A DNA stretch of 64,000 bases from Paenibacillus sophorae (GTDB taxonomy: Bacteria > Bacillota > Bacilli > Paenibacillales > Paenibacillaceae), in NCBI RefSeq assembly GCF_018966525.1, contig NZ_CP076607.1, positions 434,001-498,000 of the forward strand, given 5' to 3'. A model generated the notes under the pieces. That model saw only the letters and a program-made list of their open reading frames with translations. It had not been told where the DNA came from and did no database searches. Within the stretch, counting starts at the first letter, position 1. Each line of letters starts with the position of its first letter. A program made the position numbers and the translations under genes. Positions 43,617 to 51,988 of the stretch are shown one piece after another.

Positions 43617-43815
43617 GGTACTAATGGGTCCATCCGGCAGCGGAAAAACTACACTGCTAAATATTCTTAGCGGTACGGATACGGAATATATCGGAAACAT
43701 AGAAATTGCGGAAGCCGATATCAGCAAAATGTCAATGAATGAACTGGCACTTTTTCGCCGCCGGCAAATGGGATTTGTCTTACAAGATTATAATTTACTG
43801 GACAGTCTCCTGCGC
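43617..43815 (+). pseudogene. Internal fragment of an ABC transporter ATPase
   Basis: Starts without an N-terminus just after the cupin terminator and holds Walker A GPSGSGKTTLLNILSGTD, then FRRRQMGFVLQDYNLL (Q loop). It stops after LLDSL, losing the signature and Walker B parts. Resembles the MacB/LolD/bacitracin-type ATPases. Not functional. Confidence 0.75.
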
Positions 43816-44160
43816 CCCCTCCTGGAGCTTGATGTGGCGGTTGTTGGAAGTCAGGGATGCTATAACTCCGATCACCCGGTCGTCTTCCAGGATGGGCACG
43901 GCCGTTGAGATATAAGGCACGCCGAAATTTTGCGCTCCCCGCTCTTCGCGCTGCACTTTTTTAGTCTCCATCGCAGTATAGGATACTGTACCTTTGAAAT
44001 TTTCAACAGGCGCTCCGACCGGAATCTTTAGATCAACGGTTTTTCCGGGAAGATAGGCCAGCACTTTATCTCTATCGGCCAGTACCAGAGCCGCATCCTC
44101 CGCGTACGTGGTTGAATCAAACCAAGTAAATTCTGCAAATGCTCCATTTTTTCCATTTCA
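43795..44160 (-). pseudogene. Sensor-domain fragment of a chemoreceptor-like protein
   Basis: The minus frame reads ADRDKVLAYLPGKTVDLKIPVGAP...GVPYISTAVPILEDDRVIGVI, the ligand domain found at the N-terminus of a group of cytosolic methyl-accepting proteins in bacilli. The N-terminus (MEKMEHLQNLL, from about 44155) is in another frame, so a shift has occurred, and the signalling domain is missing. It abuts the ABC fragment tail to tail. Confidence 0.55.
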
Positions 44161-44281
44161 ATCAACCGCCTGTATAATAGAATAACCGCCTTATTCCATT
44201 ATCGTCCTGTTTTCGTAAACGGTTATACAGCGATGGATTTTTTCTGAAAACTTTCAAAAATAATGATGCCGAGAGAGCCCA

Positions 44282-45274
44282 TCATCTCTTAATCAGGCGA
44301 TTGCAGGACGTATCCCACCGCCACGGGTCGGATTGCCCTTCCAAATGCAGCCCGCCATACCACTCGTCTTTGCCTTTTAGTGAGAGGTAGTCCTCTTCTC
44401 CAGCCAGGACCTTCCGGCCCAGCGCGGTTAGAGTGATCCTGCAATCGGCAAAAGAGGGTACCGCATGACTAAAGTCGGGGAAGGCTTCCAAGCCTTGTAT
44501 ATGCAGGAGCGGGTAAGGTTCCTCTGACATGTTCCTCAGATAGTGCCAATATTCGAGATCGCCCATGCCCAAAATATGCAATTGTTCTCCCACCTGTCCG
44601 AATAAAGCATGCGGTGTATATTCCGAGCCAGAAACGGTCTCCAAAGTGGCTTGCTCCACCACCCCAAGTCTGTTATGAACAGATGGGATACGGGATAAAT
44701 GGGCTTCAAACGCCTTTTTCACAAACGGCAGCGCAGAGGTATCTTCCTCAAGGAACCGGATATGCTGATCTGGCAGGGGTGAAGTATAGGCCTCCCACAT
44801 TTTGCTTCCCAGCGCCAATTCCCGCTCTGAGATAGACCGCCAGGTACCGGATAATGCCTGTAGCTGCTTAACCGTAAGCTGCCCCAACCCGCGAAAACGT
44901 TCAACGCCCGGGTAATCCCCAATGCACAGCAAGCTCAATTTCGTGTCCCCAAGCGCCTGCACAGCAAGGGAATGAAGCAGATAACACAGCATCGTCTGGT
45001 CGAACAGGTCGTATTCGAACCATAAGACAATTTCGTTATATTTTTGCAAATCACGCAGAATTCGCTCCTGCTCCTCATTCTTCAAATACTCCTCGCGTGG
45101 AATCCCGAGATTCCGTTCCAGATACCCTGCCCGCATCTCCCTGTTCTGTCTCTCCGCCATATCGCGGAATACAGGCCCAACGGAATAGATTTCTCTCCAT
45201 GCCACAACCTCGCCTTGAACCGCGCCCTGCCTGAGCTTGTCCGCAACAGAATCTCCGTTTGTAATATGCAGCAT
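44282..45274 (-). CDS. DUF1835/DUF3658-type protein
   Basis: 330 residues. MLHITNGDSVADKLRQ and REIYSVGPVF near the N-terminus with VLWFEYDLFDQTMLCYLL are the DUF1835 pattern; the C-terminal third (about 240-330) is the DUF3658-like part. Function unknown. AGGAGG-like sequence precedes ATG. Adjacent to an IS605-type element. Confidence 0.8.
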   Translation of the reverse strand: MLHITNGDSVADKLRQGAVQGEVVAWREIYSVGPVFRDMAERQNREMRAGYLERNLGIPREEYLKNEEQERILRDLQKYNEIVLWFEYDLFDQTMLCYLLHSLAVQALGDTKLSLLCIGDYPGVERFRGLGQLTVKQLQALSGTWRSISERELALGSKMWEAYTSPLPDQHIRFLEEDTSALPFVKKAFEAHLSRIPSVHNRLGVVEQATLETVSGSEYTPHALFGQVGEQLHILGMGDLEYWHYLRNMSEEPYPLLHIQGLEAFPDFSHAVPSFADCRITLTALGRKVLAGEEDYLSLKGKDEWYGGLHLEGQSDPWRWDTSCNRLIKR

Positions 45275-45472
45275 GTTTTTCCTCCTTCGGGAGCGTCACG
45301 AGTACCGGGCGACAGCCGTTTTTCCTCCGCAGACACCACCGGCCGCAATCTGGATTTATTCAAAATTCCAGCCTCATGTTATCTGGCTCATCAAATCCCG
45401 TATTTATGTATATACTAAGTATATACCAGTCCGGAAGGTTGTGGTAATATTGAACAGATTTAGTGTCGCAGT

Positions 45473-47005
45473 CCCCCGCCTCTAAGCCAACAGTGAAGGT
45501 GGGGGTTAGACACGTCTGCTTAACAAACATATGTTCTTGTGTTATGCTAGATCCATCAAACTTGCGATGGAGGCGCATCTCATGAAGGTGGTCAAAACAC
45601 TCAAACATCCGATTACGTCTCACCACCGCATGTTGGATGCGACTCTCCATGTGTATCAAGAGGCGCTCACGTTCTTGATTACGGTCATTCAAGAGCAATT
45701 TAAAGCTTTAGAATCGTTATCCACCCAAGCGGTGGTGACAGCGGTAGAACGGCTGATTCACCGTACCAAGAACAATCCGAATCCGCTCTACGCCGAATTC
45801 GATCACCACTTTTATAAGTTTCCTTCGTACTTCCGCAGAAGTGCCATTGCCGAAGCGTTTGGCATTGTGAAAAGTCATCATTCCCGTTTTGAGCTTTGGC
45901 AAGCCGAGCGGCAACACGCCCAGCAAGAAGGGAAACGCTTTTCGAAGAAACCGCCGACACTCCAAGCTCAGCATCAGGCCTTCCCTTGCTTGTATAAAGG
46001 CAATATGTTCAAACGAATCTCCGATACGACAGCCAACATCAAGGTATTTCATCAAGGCGATTGGGTCTGGCTCCCCATTACCTTTAAGGGGCAAGACCTA
46101 TTCAAACGTGACGTGTGGAGCATGAAAGAATGCAGCCCCACATTGGTCCGAAAAGGAAAACGCTATGCCCTTCATATCGCCTATGAAGGGGATGTGAAGT
46201 TGACTCAGGCGGAATTTTCCAAGCAGCGGGTATGTGCCGTTGATTTGGGGTTAACGAATTCCGCAGTCTGTTCCGTGATGGACGCTAACGGCACTGTCTT
46301 GGCGAGGAGATTTATCAACCAAGCCAAAGAAAAAGACCGGATGCGCCAAATCACAGGCAAACTGAAACAAGCCCAGCGAAAATCCGGTCTAGGTGCAAAA
46401 CCGAATTTCTGGCGGCGGATGAACGGCTTACAGACGCATATCGTCCACGATACCGCGCATCAAATCCTCGCCTTTGCCCAAAAGCATAGCGCAGATGTTA
46501 TTGTCATGGAGTATTTAGGCAAGATGCGTCTACCTAAAGGAACATGGGGAGCCAAGCGGCTTCGTACCAAACTCCAGTTTTGGGCCAAACGGCGCATCCA
46601 AACGAAAGTGACCGAAATGGCGCATTTTCTGGGGATGCGGGTTTCCATGGTCAACCCGGCGAATACAAGCGCGCTTGCTTTTGATGGCAGTGGATGGGTA
46701 CAACGCAACACGAAGCGTGATATTGCTGTATTCGCAACAGGCAAAACGTATCACGCTGACCTTAATGCCTCGTATAACATCGGCGCACGATACGTGCTGC
46801 GCAGTATACACAAAGCCATATCTGAAAAGATGTGGTTGTCCTTGAAGGCCAAAGACCCTTCATTGGCAAAACGAACGTATTGGACGTTGGCTTCCCTCAT
46901 TCGGGTGCAACAGGCGTTGAGACTTCAAACATGAAGCTCGCAGCGTGTGCAACCCTGTATCGATGCCAACAGAATCCCCTACTTCATGCGTAAGCTAAGT
47001 GGGGG
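45473..47005. mobile_element. tnpB-only IS200/IS605-type element (IS1341-like)
   Basis: The left end has a nine-base hairpin, CCCCCGCCT with AGGTGGGGG (45473-45505); the right end has CCCCTACTT with AAGTGGGGG (46976-47005). These flank a lone tnpB gene; no tnpA is present, so movement would need a transposase in trans. IS200/605 elements carry subterminal hairpins and make no target repeats, so exact borders cannot be fixed by repeats; they probably lie within 25 bases outside these hairpins. Confidence 0.75.
45582..46934 (+). CDS. tnpB: TnpB-family RNA-guided endonuclease, zinc-ribbon-less
   Basis: 450 residues. RuvC-like catalytic residues are present: Asp221 (CAVDLGLTNSAV), Glu310 (VIVMEYLGK) and Asp393 (HADLNASYNIG). 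The C-terminal zinc ribbon normally between Glu and last Asp is cysteine-free here (NPANTSALAFDGSGWVQ...). This matches a known branch of TnpB-related proteins without the cysteines. ATG 45582 has GGAGG eight bases upstream. The guide RNA would come from the 3' end and the right end of the element. Confidence 0.85.
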   Translation: MKVVKTLKHPITSHHRMLDATLHVYQEALTFLITVIQEQFKALESLSTQAVVTAVERLIHRTKNNPNPLYAEFDHHFYKFPSYFRRSAIAEAFGIVKSHHSRFELWQAERQHAQQEGKRFSKKPPTLQAQHQAFPCLYKGNMFKRISDTTANIKVFHQGDWVWLPITFKGQDLFKRDVWSMKECSPTLVRKGKRYALHIAYEGDVKLTQAEFSKQRVCAVDLGLTNSAVCSVMDANGTVLARRFINQAKEKDRMRQITGKLKQAQRKSGLGAKPNFWRRMNGLQTHIVHDTAHQILAFAQKHSADVIVMEYLGKMRLPKGTWGAKRLRTKLQFWAKRRIQTKVTEMAHFLGMRVSMVNPANTSALAFDGSGWVQRNTKRDIAVFATGKTYHADLNASYNIGARYVLRSIHKAISEKMWLSLKAKDPSLAKRTYWTLASLIRVQQALRLQT

Positions 47006-47042
47006 AGAGTTCACTCAAAGGAAAAAGAAAGGTTTGGTCCAT

Positions 47043-47312
47043 ATGGCAAATACAACTATACGCAAATGGGGTAATAGTCTAGCCGTCCGTATTCCTCAGG
47101 AAGTTTCTGAGCTCGTAAAATTTGCGGATGGAGTAGAGGTTGAAATGTATGTTACCGAGAACAATGAGGTCGTTCTTCGCCCTTCGTTTCCGACTGCCGA
47201 TGATCAAGACGCTCTTCGTAGACATTTTCTGTCGATACGTGCGAAATGCAAAGCAGGGATGACTGCCCACGATGAGACTTTTGCAGAACCAATGGGAGAT
47301 GAGATCATTTAA
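47043..47312 (+). CDS. mazE: MazE/AbrB-type antitoxin
   Basis: 89 residues. N-terminal swapped-hairpin DNA-binding domain TTIRKWGNSLAVRIPQEV, then an acidic C-terminal tail that would neutralise MazF. Its stop overlaps the mazF start by one base. The right hairpin of the TnpB element ends only 38 bases before the ATG, so its promoter must lie within or replace element sequence. AAAGG-like ribosome site. Confidence 0.88.
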   Translation: MANTTIRKWGNSLAVRIPQEVSELVKFADGVEVEMYVTENNEVVLRPSFPTADDQDALRRHFLSIRAKCKAGMTAHDETFAEPMGDEII

Positions 47313-47689
47313 TGTCGATTACAGGAGATGTGGAACGCGGAAGCGTCATATGGTTAAATATGCACCCGACGCGGTGGTACGAACAAAATGGCTGGCGCGC
47401 CGCAATCGTACTATCAGATGGACTCATCGACCCCGAAAACTCAACATTTGCCATGATTGTTCCAATCACGACTCAAATTAAGAATTATCCCTTTGAGGTA
47501 CCGGTCCCTTCAGGGATCGCTACGACCAATCCCCGAGTCCCGTTTACGGAACTTAGCGGTGTGGTGCTGACAGATCAAGCCAAATCGCTTGACCTGAACG
47601 CAAGAAATGCCGTGGTTATTGGCAAAGTGGATCCCGCCTCCCATTTTTACCGATTTGTAATCACTAATGTACGTTCCATCCTCGCTTAA
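47312..47689 (+). CDS. mazF: MazF/PemK-type endoribonuclease toxin
   Basis: 125 residues. RGSVIWLNMHPTRWYEQNGWRAAIVLSDG carries the MazF N-terminal core and VPITTQIKNYPFEVPVP the conserved Thr-region; VLTDQAKSLDLNAR matches the third motif with Asp-Gln. Cuts single-stranded mRNA when free of MazE. Translationally coupled to mazE. Tryptophan and length are as usual for the family. Confidence 0.9.
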   Translation: MSITGDVERGSVIWLNMHPTRWYEQNGWRAAIVLSDGLIDPENSTFAMIVPITTQIKNYPFEVPVPSGIATTNPRVPFTELSGVVLTDQAKSLDLNARNAVVIGKVDPASHFYRFVITNVRSILA

Positions 47690-47805
47690 GTCCATAATTG
47701 AACAAGACCATCCCTGCACAGAATGGCCTTCTCTTTGGAATAAAATACCGCGGACGCTGAACCCAATTAGTTCTCCTGCACCGGGTAACCCCGCTGATGA
47801 AGAGG

Positions 47806-48315
47806 CTATTTCATAGACTGCAGGTACTCGGCAAGGCGGTCCCATGTTTCGGTGATGCCCTGCTCCATGCCCATATCCATAACCGTCTTTAGCGCTTCCT
47901 CGGATTCAAACCGTCCCCGGCTAATGACCTTCGTCTTCCCGTCCTGCTCGATAAATTCCATCGTAATGTCCGAAGCCGGCATTCCTTCCGTAATATTGCC
48001 TTCCGCATCGGAGAAATAATCGGTATAGACAATTTTTTCCGGCTCCACGATGTCTTGATATACCGCTTTGCCCCAGGATTCCATGCCGTAGAAATCGCCC
48101 TGCTTCTCATCCACGCACTTCATGCAGTAATGCCAAACGCCGCCCGGACGAAAATCGACGGTACAGACCGGCAGGGTCCAGCCGCGGGGTCCCCACCAAT
48201 GCTTCAAATGCTCAGCTTCCGAAAACGCCTTAAAGACGAGCTCACGCGGCGCATCAAATACACGCTCCAGAACCAGTTCCTGACCTTCTACCCTGGTGAT
48301 CATTCCATTCGGCAT
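47806..48315 (-). CDS. SRPBCC (AHSA1-like) domain protein
   Basis: 169 residues: LVLERVFDAPRELVFKAFSEAEHLKHWWGPRGW is the family start, then PGGVWHYCMKC and a C-terminal helix. AAGGAGGAG seven bases upstream fixes ATG 48315; the longer frame overlaps the arsR gene. Second gene of an ArsR/SRPBCC pair; ligand unknown. Confidence 0.87.
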   Translation of the reverse strand: MPNGMITRVEGQELVLERVFDAPRELVFKAFSEAEHLKHWWGPRGWTLPVCTVDFRPGGVWHYCMKCVDEKQGDFYGMESWGKAVYQDIVEPEKIVYTDYFSDAEGNITEGMPASDITMEFIEQDGKTKVISRGRFESEEALKTVMDMGMEQGITETWDRLAEYLQSMK

Positions 48316-48334
48316 TGAAAACTCCTCCTTAAGA

Positions 48335-48691
48335 TTAGGTTTCCTTTGGTTCACTTTCCCCGGCTTGCGGCTTGTTCCCTTCGGCTTGCATCTTCTGCAG
48401 GTAAATGTCCAGATTGTCGAATCGCTCATTCCAGATGTTGCGATAAGCTTCCAGCCAGGAAGCCAGCGCCCGAAACGGCTCGCTGCGGAGCCTGTAGTTC
48501 CGGCGATTGGCCACTGCCTCGACTTCAACCAGTCCGGCCTCAAGCAGAACCCGCAGATGCTTTGAGGCTTGGGGCTGGCGCAGCCCCAGATGCTCGGCGA
48601 TTTCGCCTACAGTCAAGGGACCGCTGCGCAGCAGCTCGACCATGCCTAATCGGTTAGGTTCGGCCAGTGCGCTGAATGTCATAATATTCAT
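48335..48691 (-). CDS. ArsR-family regulator
   Basis: 118 residues. FSALAEPNRLGMVELLRSGPLTVGEIAEHLGLRQPQASKHLRVL is the helix-turn-helix. No metal-binding cysteines. C-terminal tail Lys/Glu-rich. First gene of the pair with the SRPBCC gene, the reverse of the gene order at 20848-21603. No clear operator repeat was found upstream. Confidence 0.86.
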   Translation of the reverse strand: MNIMTFSALAEPNRLGMVELLRSGPLTVGEIAEHLGLRQPQASKHLRVLLEAGLVEVEAVANRRNYRLRSEPFRALASWLEAYRNIWNERFDNLDIYLQKMQAEGNKPQAGESEPKET

Positions 48692-48872
48692 TTCTATTGT
48701 TCCTCTGGCGAAACGATTCTAAACTGGGATACGGCGCGGCCTATGCTTCCGGTACGGGTCATATCAGGCCACCTCATTTCAATTATTGTATATCGGCTGC
48801 TTATACATATAATATACCCAACAGGGAATATTCTAATCAAGGAATATTTAATTTTTTCGGAATCATTCGCAA

Positions 48873-48936
48873 AAGAGCGCCTTCTGCATAAGGAGACTGC
48901 TCATCGATGAGACTCATTCCCCTATACAAAAGGCGC
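48873..48936 (-). terminator. Possible terminator of the LLM gene
   Basis: GCGCCTT and AAGGCGC arms (48876-48882 and 48929-48935) enclose an inner TCATCGATGA dyad; on the minus strand CTCTTTT follows. Confidence 0.4.
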
Positions 48937-48978
48937 CAATATGCGCTCATCAACCGCTAGTCGCCGGCACTGCTCTAT

Positions 48979-50040
48979 CTACTCCCTCGGCTCGCCCGCC
49001 GCTTCCCACCGGGAGATTTCCTCCCGGACCCGCGGCGCGACCTCCGTTCCCAGCAGCTCAATGGCCCGCATAACATCCTCATGGGGCATCGTACCAAGCG
49101 GGGTATGAAGGAAAAAGCGGGTGATGCCTACATTTTTTCGCAAATGGATGATCTTGTTCGCCACCGTCTCCGGATCGCCGACATACAGCGCCCCTTCGGG
49201 GCTGCGCGCGGCATCGAAGCTGGAACGGTCATAATGCCCCCAGCCCCGCTCCCGCCCAATCACATTCATCGCCGCCTGAGTGGATGGGAAAAATAGGTCC
49301 GCCGCAGCCTCGGTATCCTCCGCAATAAATCCATGCGAGTGCGAGGCAACGGGCAGACGCGAGACGTCATGACCCGCCTTGGCCGCCGCTCTCTTATATA
49401 GCTCCACAAGCGGCGCGAACTGAACCGGGCGGCCTCCAATGATCGCCAACACCAGCGGCAGTCCGAGCAGCCCGGCGCGGATCACGGATTCCTGATTTCC
49501 TCCGCTGCCAATCCACACCGGCAATGGGTTCTGCACCGGACGCGGATACACGCCCAAATCCTGAATAGCCGGGCGGTGTCCGCCTTCCCAAGTGACTTGT
49601 TCCGTCTCCCGGATCTTGAGCAGCAGTTCCAGCTTCTCATCGAACAGCTCATCATAGTCATCCAGATCATATCCAAACAGCGGAAAGGATTCGATAAAAG
49701 AACCCCGGCCCGCCATGATCTCTGCGCGTCCGCCTGAGATGCCGTCCAGCGTGGCAAAATCCTGAAACACCCGCACCGGATCATCGGACGACAGCACCGT
49801 AACGGCGCTGGTCAGCCGGATCCGCTTCGTCTGCGCCGCCGCCGCGGCCAGCACAACCGCAGGGGAGGACGCCGCATAGTCCTTGCGGTGATGCTCGCCC
49901 ACACCATACACATCCAGCCCCACCTGATCGGCCAGCACAATCTCCTCTACCACCTCGCGCAGCCGCTGCGCGTGACTCATTACTTCTCCGGTATGCACGT
50001 CCGGCGATGTCTCGACAAATGTGCTGATGCCTATCTCCAT
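48979..50040 (-). CDS. LLM-class flavin-dependent oxidoreductase
   Basis: 353 residues. EIGISTFVETSPD at the start, GVGEHHRKDYAASSPAVVLAAAAAQTKRIRL and GRAEIMAGRGSFIESFPLFGYD are hallmarks of the luciferase-like family subgroup (Atu2307/SP_0267-type). GGGGGG before ATG 50040. Substrate unknown. Stands alone. Confidence 0.85.
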   Translation of the reverse strand: MEIGISTFVETSPDVHTGEVMSHAQRLREVVEEIVLADQVGLDVYGVGEHHRKDYAASSPAVVLAAAAAQTKRIRLTSAVTVLSSDDPVRVFQDFATLDGISGGRAEIMAGRGSFIESFPLFGYDLDDYDELFDEKLELLLKIRETEQVTWEGGHRPAIQDLGVYPRPVQNPLPVWIGSGGNQESVIRAGLLGLPLVLAIIGGRPVQFAPLVELYKRAAAKAGHDVSRLPVASHSHGFIAEDTEAAADLFFPSTQAAMNVIGRERGWGHYDRSSFDAARSPEGALYVGDPETVANKIIHLRKNVGITRFFLHTPLGTMPHEDVMRAIELLGTEVAPRVREEISRWEAAGEPRE

Positions 50041-50154
50041 TGGCAGCACCCCCCTTCATATATTAAAACTGAGTATCTTTATTTTGAACGTTTGCGAAAG
50101 GGATAGCAAGCGCATGTTCAGCAAGGAGAGCACTACGCTTCTCCAGCCTGCGTC

Positions 50155-50392
50155 AAACAAAGAATAACACCATGGACAGCAGCATCAAGCTGAAATAGAA
50201 GCACGCCATCGGCATCTGCGTACGGATTTTCACAGTACTCGCCAAAGAAGTTGCAGCGGATACAATAACGCCGCTCAACGACCCGAAGATGCGGTAGACG
50301 TCAAAAATACGGGGATCGCGCTTATTCAGACCGACGAGCAGTTTATCCGGAATATCTCCAGCGGGTCGATCAACATGGCTGTCGTATTGTCA
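50155..50392 (-). pseudogene. Decayed membrane-protein segment
   Basis: The minus strand reads GDIPDKLLVGLNKRDPR, then IFGSLSGVIVSAA and MACFYFSLMLLSMVLFFV to a stop. It is in the same frame as the 50390-50641 gene but separated by one TGA; another frame gives TPYDNTTAMLIDPLEIFR just downstream of that stop. Several disruptions of one older gene is the likely reading. Confidence 0.35.
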
Positions 50393-50641
50393 TAAGGCGT
50401 CAGATGCTGTCCCTTGCGATTTCACGCCAACAACGTAAATATGGTAGTTCTCATTTCCGCCATCGTCCTTGGCAAAAATCAACTTGTTAACGGTCACCCA
50501 GGCAAAGCCCGCAATAGTCCGGTCGGTTTCGTTCGTGATGCGGACGCCCGTCTGCTCGCTGAATGAGGGCCACGGCTTCTCCATCTGAATCCGTAATTTT
50601 TTTATAATTCCAAGAGGCAATAAGCCGGTCCCTTCGGACAC
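50390..50641 (-). CDS. Hypothetical protein, possibly truncated
   Basis: 83 residues. RITNETDRTIAGFAWVTVNKLIFAKDDGGNENYHIYVVGV looks like a small beta-sandwich domain. No signal peptide. The downstream sequence looks like a continuation broken by a stop and a frameshift (see 50155-50392). No family recognised. Confidence 0.45.
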   Translation of the reverse strand: MSEGTGLLPLGIIKKLRIQMEKPWPSFSEQTGVRITNETDRTIAGFAWVTVNKLIFAKDDGGNENYHIYVVGVKSQGTASDAL

Positions 50642-50673
50642 GCACTTATTGCCTCTTTTGATTCAACGCTTAT

Positions 50674-51036
50674 TTACTTGTAGTACACCTTTTCCACATT
50701 ATATTTCGCCTTGAATTTATTGATGATGTAAGTTTCGTAAATTTCCCGATCGACAGGGTCTTCTACCACACACACCTCAATTTTGGTTACTTCGTCGCGG
50801 TTATTTTTGATCGGGGAGACTTTATCCTCGAAATGCTTTTTTATCCGCGGTCTCAGCTTTCTTGCTTTACCGACAAACAGCAGCTCTTCCTTGTCGTTGT
50901 AAAACATGTAAATGCCGCCTTCTTCCCGCGTAATCAAGTGGAAATCCGTAAACCCGTAAATGTTGCTCAGCTCGGGAGCAATCTGCTTTTTAATCGTTAC
51001 ATCCGGAGCCGGGATAGTTATGCTGATCACGATCAT
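50674..51036 (-). CDS. GIY-YIG nuclease-family protein
   Basis: 120 residues. The GIY-YIG module reads GGIYMFYNDKEELLFVGKARKLRPRIKKHF near residue 40 (GIY...FVGKA...R) with a later Glu in EIYETYIINKFKAKYN near 100. Stand-alone small members are of uncertain role, perhaps DNA repair. Terminal region ends KVYYK. Confidence 0.83.
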   Translation of the reverse strand: MIVISITIPAPDVTIKKQIAPELSNIYGFTDFHLITREEGGIYMFYNDKEELLFVGKARKLRPRIKKHFEDKVSPIKNNRDEVTKIEVCVVEDPVDREIYETYIINKFKAKYNVEKVYYK

Positions 51037-51193
51037 TCACTTCCTCTGTCTAATTAGGCCTACATCTTAACACAAATTTTGAGGCCGCACCATTTGCTTT
51101 TGGCACCGCCTGACGAGATTGTGGATCTTTAGCCAGTGAGAGCACCCGAATTTCAGCCGGGAGATATAGCCCCCACGAGCCGCTGCCGGGCCT

Positions 51194-51988
51194 CTATATC
51201 TCCGTCTCACGAACCCCGAACTGCTCCTGATACTGGCCGGGCGTGCAGTTGGCGTACTTCTTGAAAATGGCGATAAAATATTTGTAATCCCGGAAGCCCA
51301 CATCCGAAGCGATTGTGTAGATTTTTCCCTCGCCGCTCTTCAGCTTGTCCATCGCCCGCTGAATCCGGTACCGGTTCAGAAAATCATTGAACGTGTAGGT
51401 GGTCTCGCTCTTGAATTTCCGGTTCAGGTAAGCTGCGCTGATTCCAAGCCGGTCCACGAGATCATTGATGCTGATTTTATCCGCATAGTGCTCCTGGACG
51501 TATTCGACCATCTTCGATACATAATGGGAGGACCCGGCCGGGAGCTTCATTAATGAAGCGTAAATCTCCTCCTCGCTCTCCGAAGCCGCCTGGATCAGCG
51601 CATCATATTTCTTCTTCATCTCGACCTGCTGCTTGGCCCGCTCCAGTGCGCCGAGCAGCTGCTCCTGCTCAAGCGGCTTCACCAAATATTCCGTAACTCC
51701 AAGGCGGATCGCCTGCCTGGCAAGCCCGAACTCGTCATAACCCGATAAAATAATATAGCTGCACACTGCTTCCTGCACGCTTTGCTCGATCATCGCAATC
51801 CCGTTTATGAGGGGCATGTTCACATCAACGATGACAATATCGGGCTTAAGCGCCCGGATTTGCTCCAGCCCAGCCTCGCCGTTCTCGGCTTCGCCGATGA
51901 CGATGCACCCGGCCGCCAGCCAGTCAAAGGTATAGCGCAGGCCTTTACGGATTATCTCTTCATCTTCCACCAGCAGCACTTTAAACAT
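51194..51988 (-). CDS. YesN-type response regulator (REC + AraC HTH)
   Basis: 264 residues. Receiver with VEDEE at 8-11, phosphoacceptor Asp55 in IVIVDVNMP and Lys near 105 in YLVKPL; C-terminal AraC double helix-turn-helix (HYADKISINDLVDRLGISAAYLNRKFK...IASDVGFRDYKYF). AAGGAGG fixes ATG 51988, which overlaps the kinase stop by eight bases. Last gene of an ABC importer operon, likely its activator. Confidence 0.9.
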   Translation of the reverse strand: MFKVLLVEDEEIIRKGLRYTFDWLAAGCIVIGEAENGEAGLEQIRALKPDIVIVDVNMPLINGIAMIEQSVQEAVCSYIILSGYDEFGLARQAIRLGVTEYLVKPLEQEQLLGALERAKQQVEMKKKYDALIQAASESEEEIYASLMKLPAGSSHYVSKMVEYVQEHYADKISINDLVDRLGISAAYLNRKFKSETTYTFNDFLNRYRIQRAMDKLKSGEGKIYTIASDVGFRDYKYFIAIFKKYANCTPGQYQEQFGVRETEI

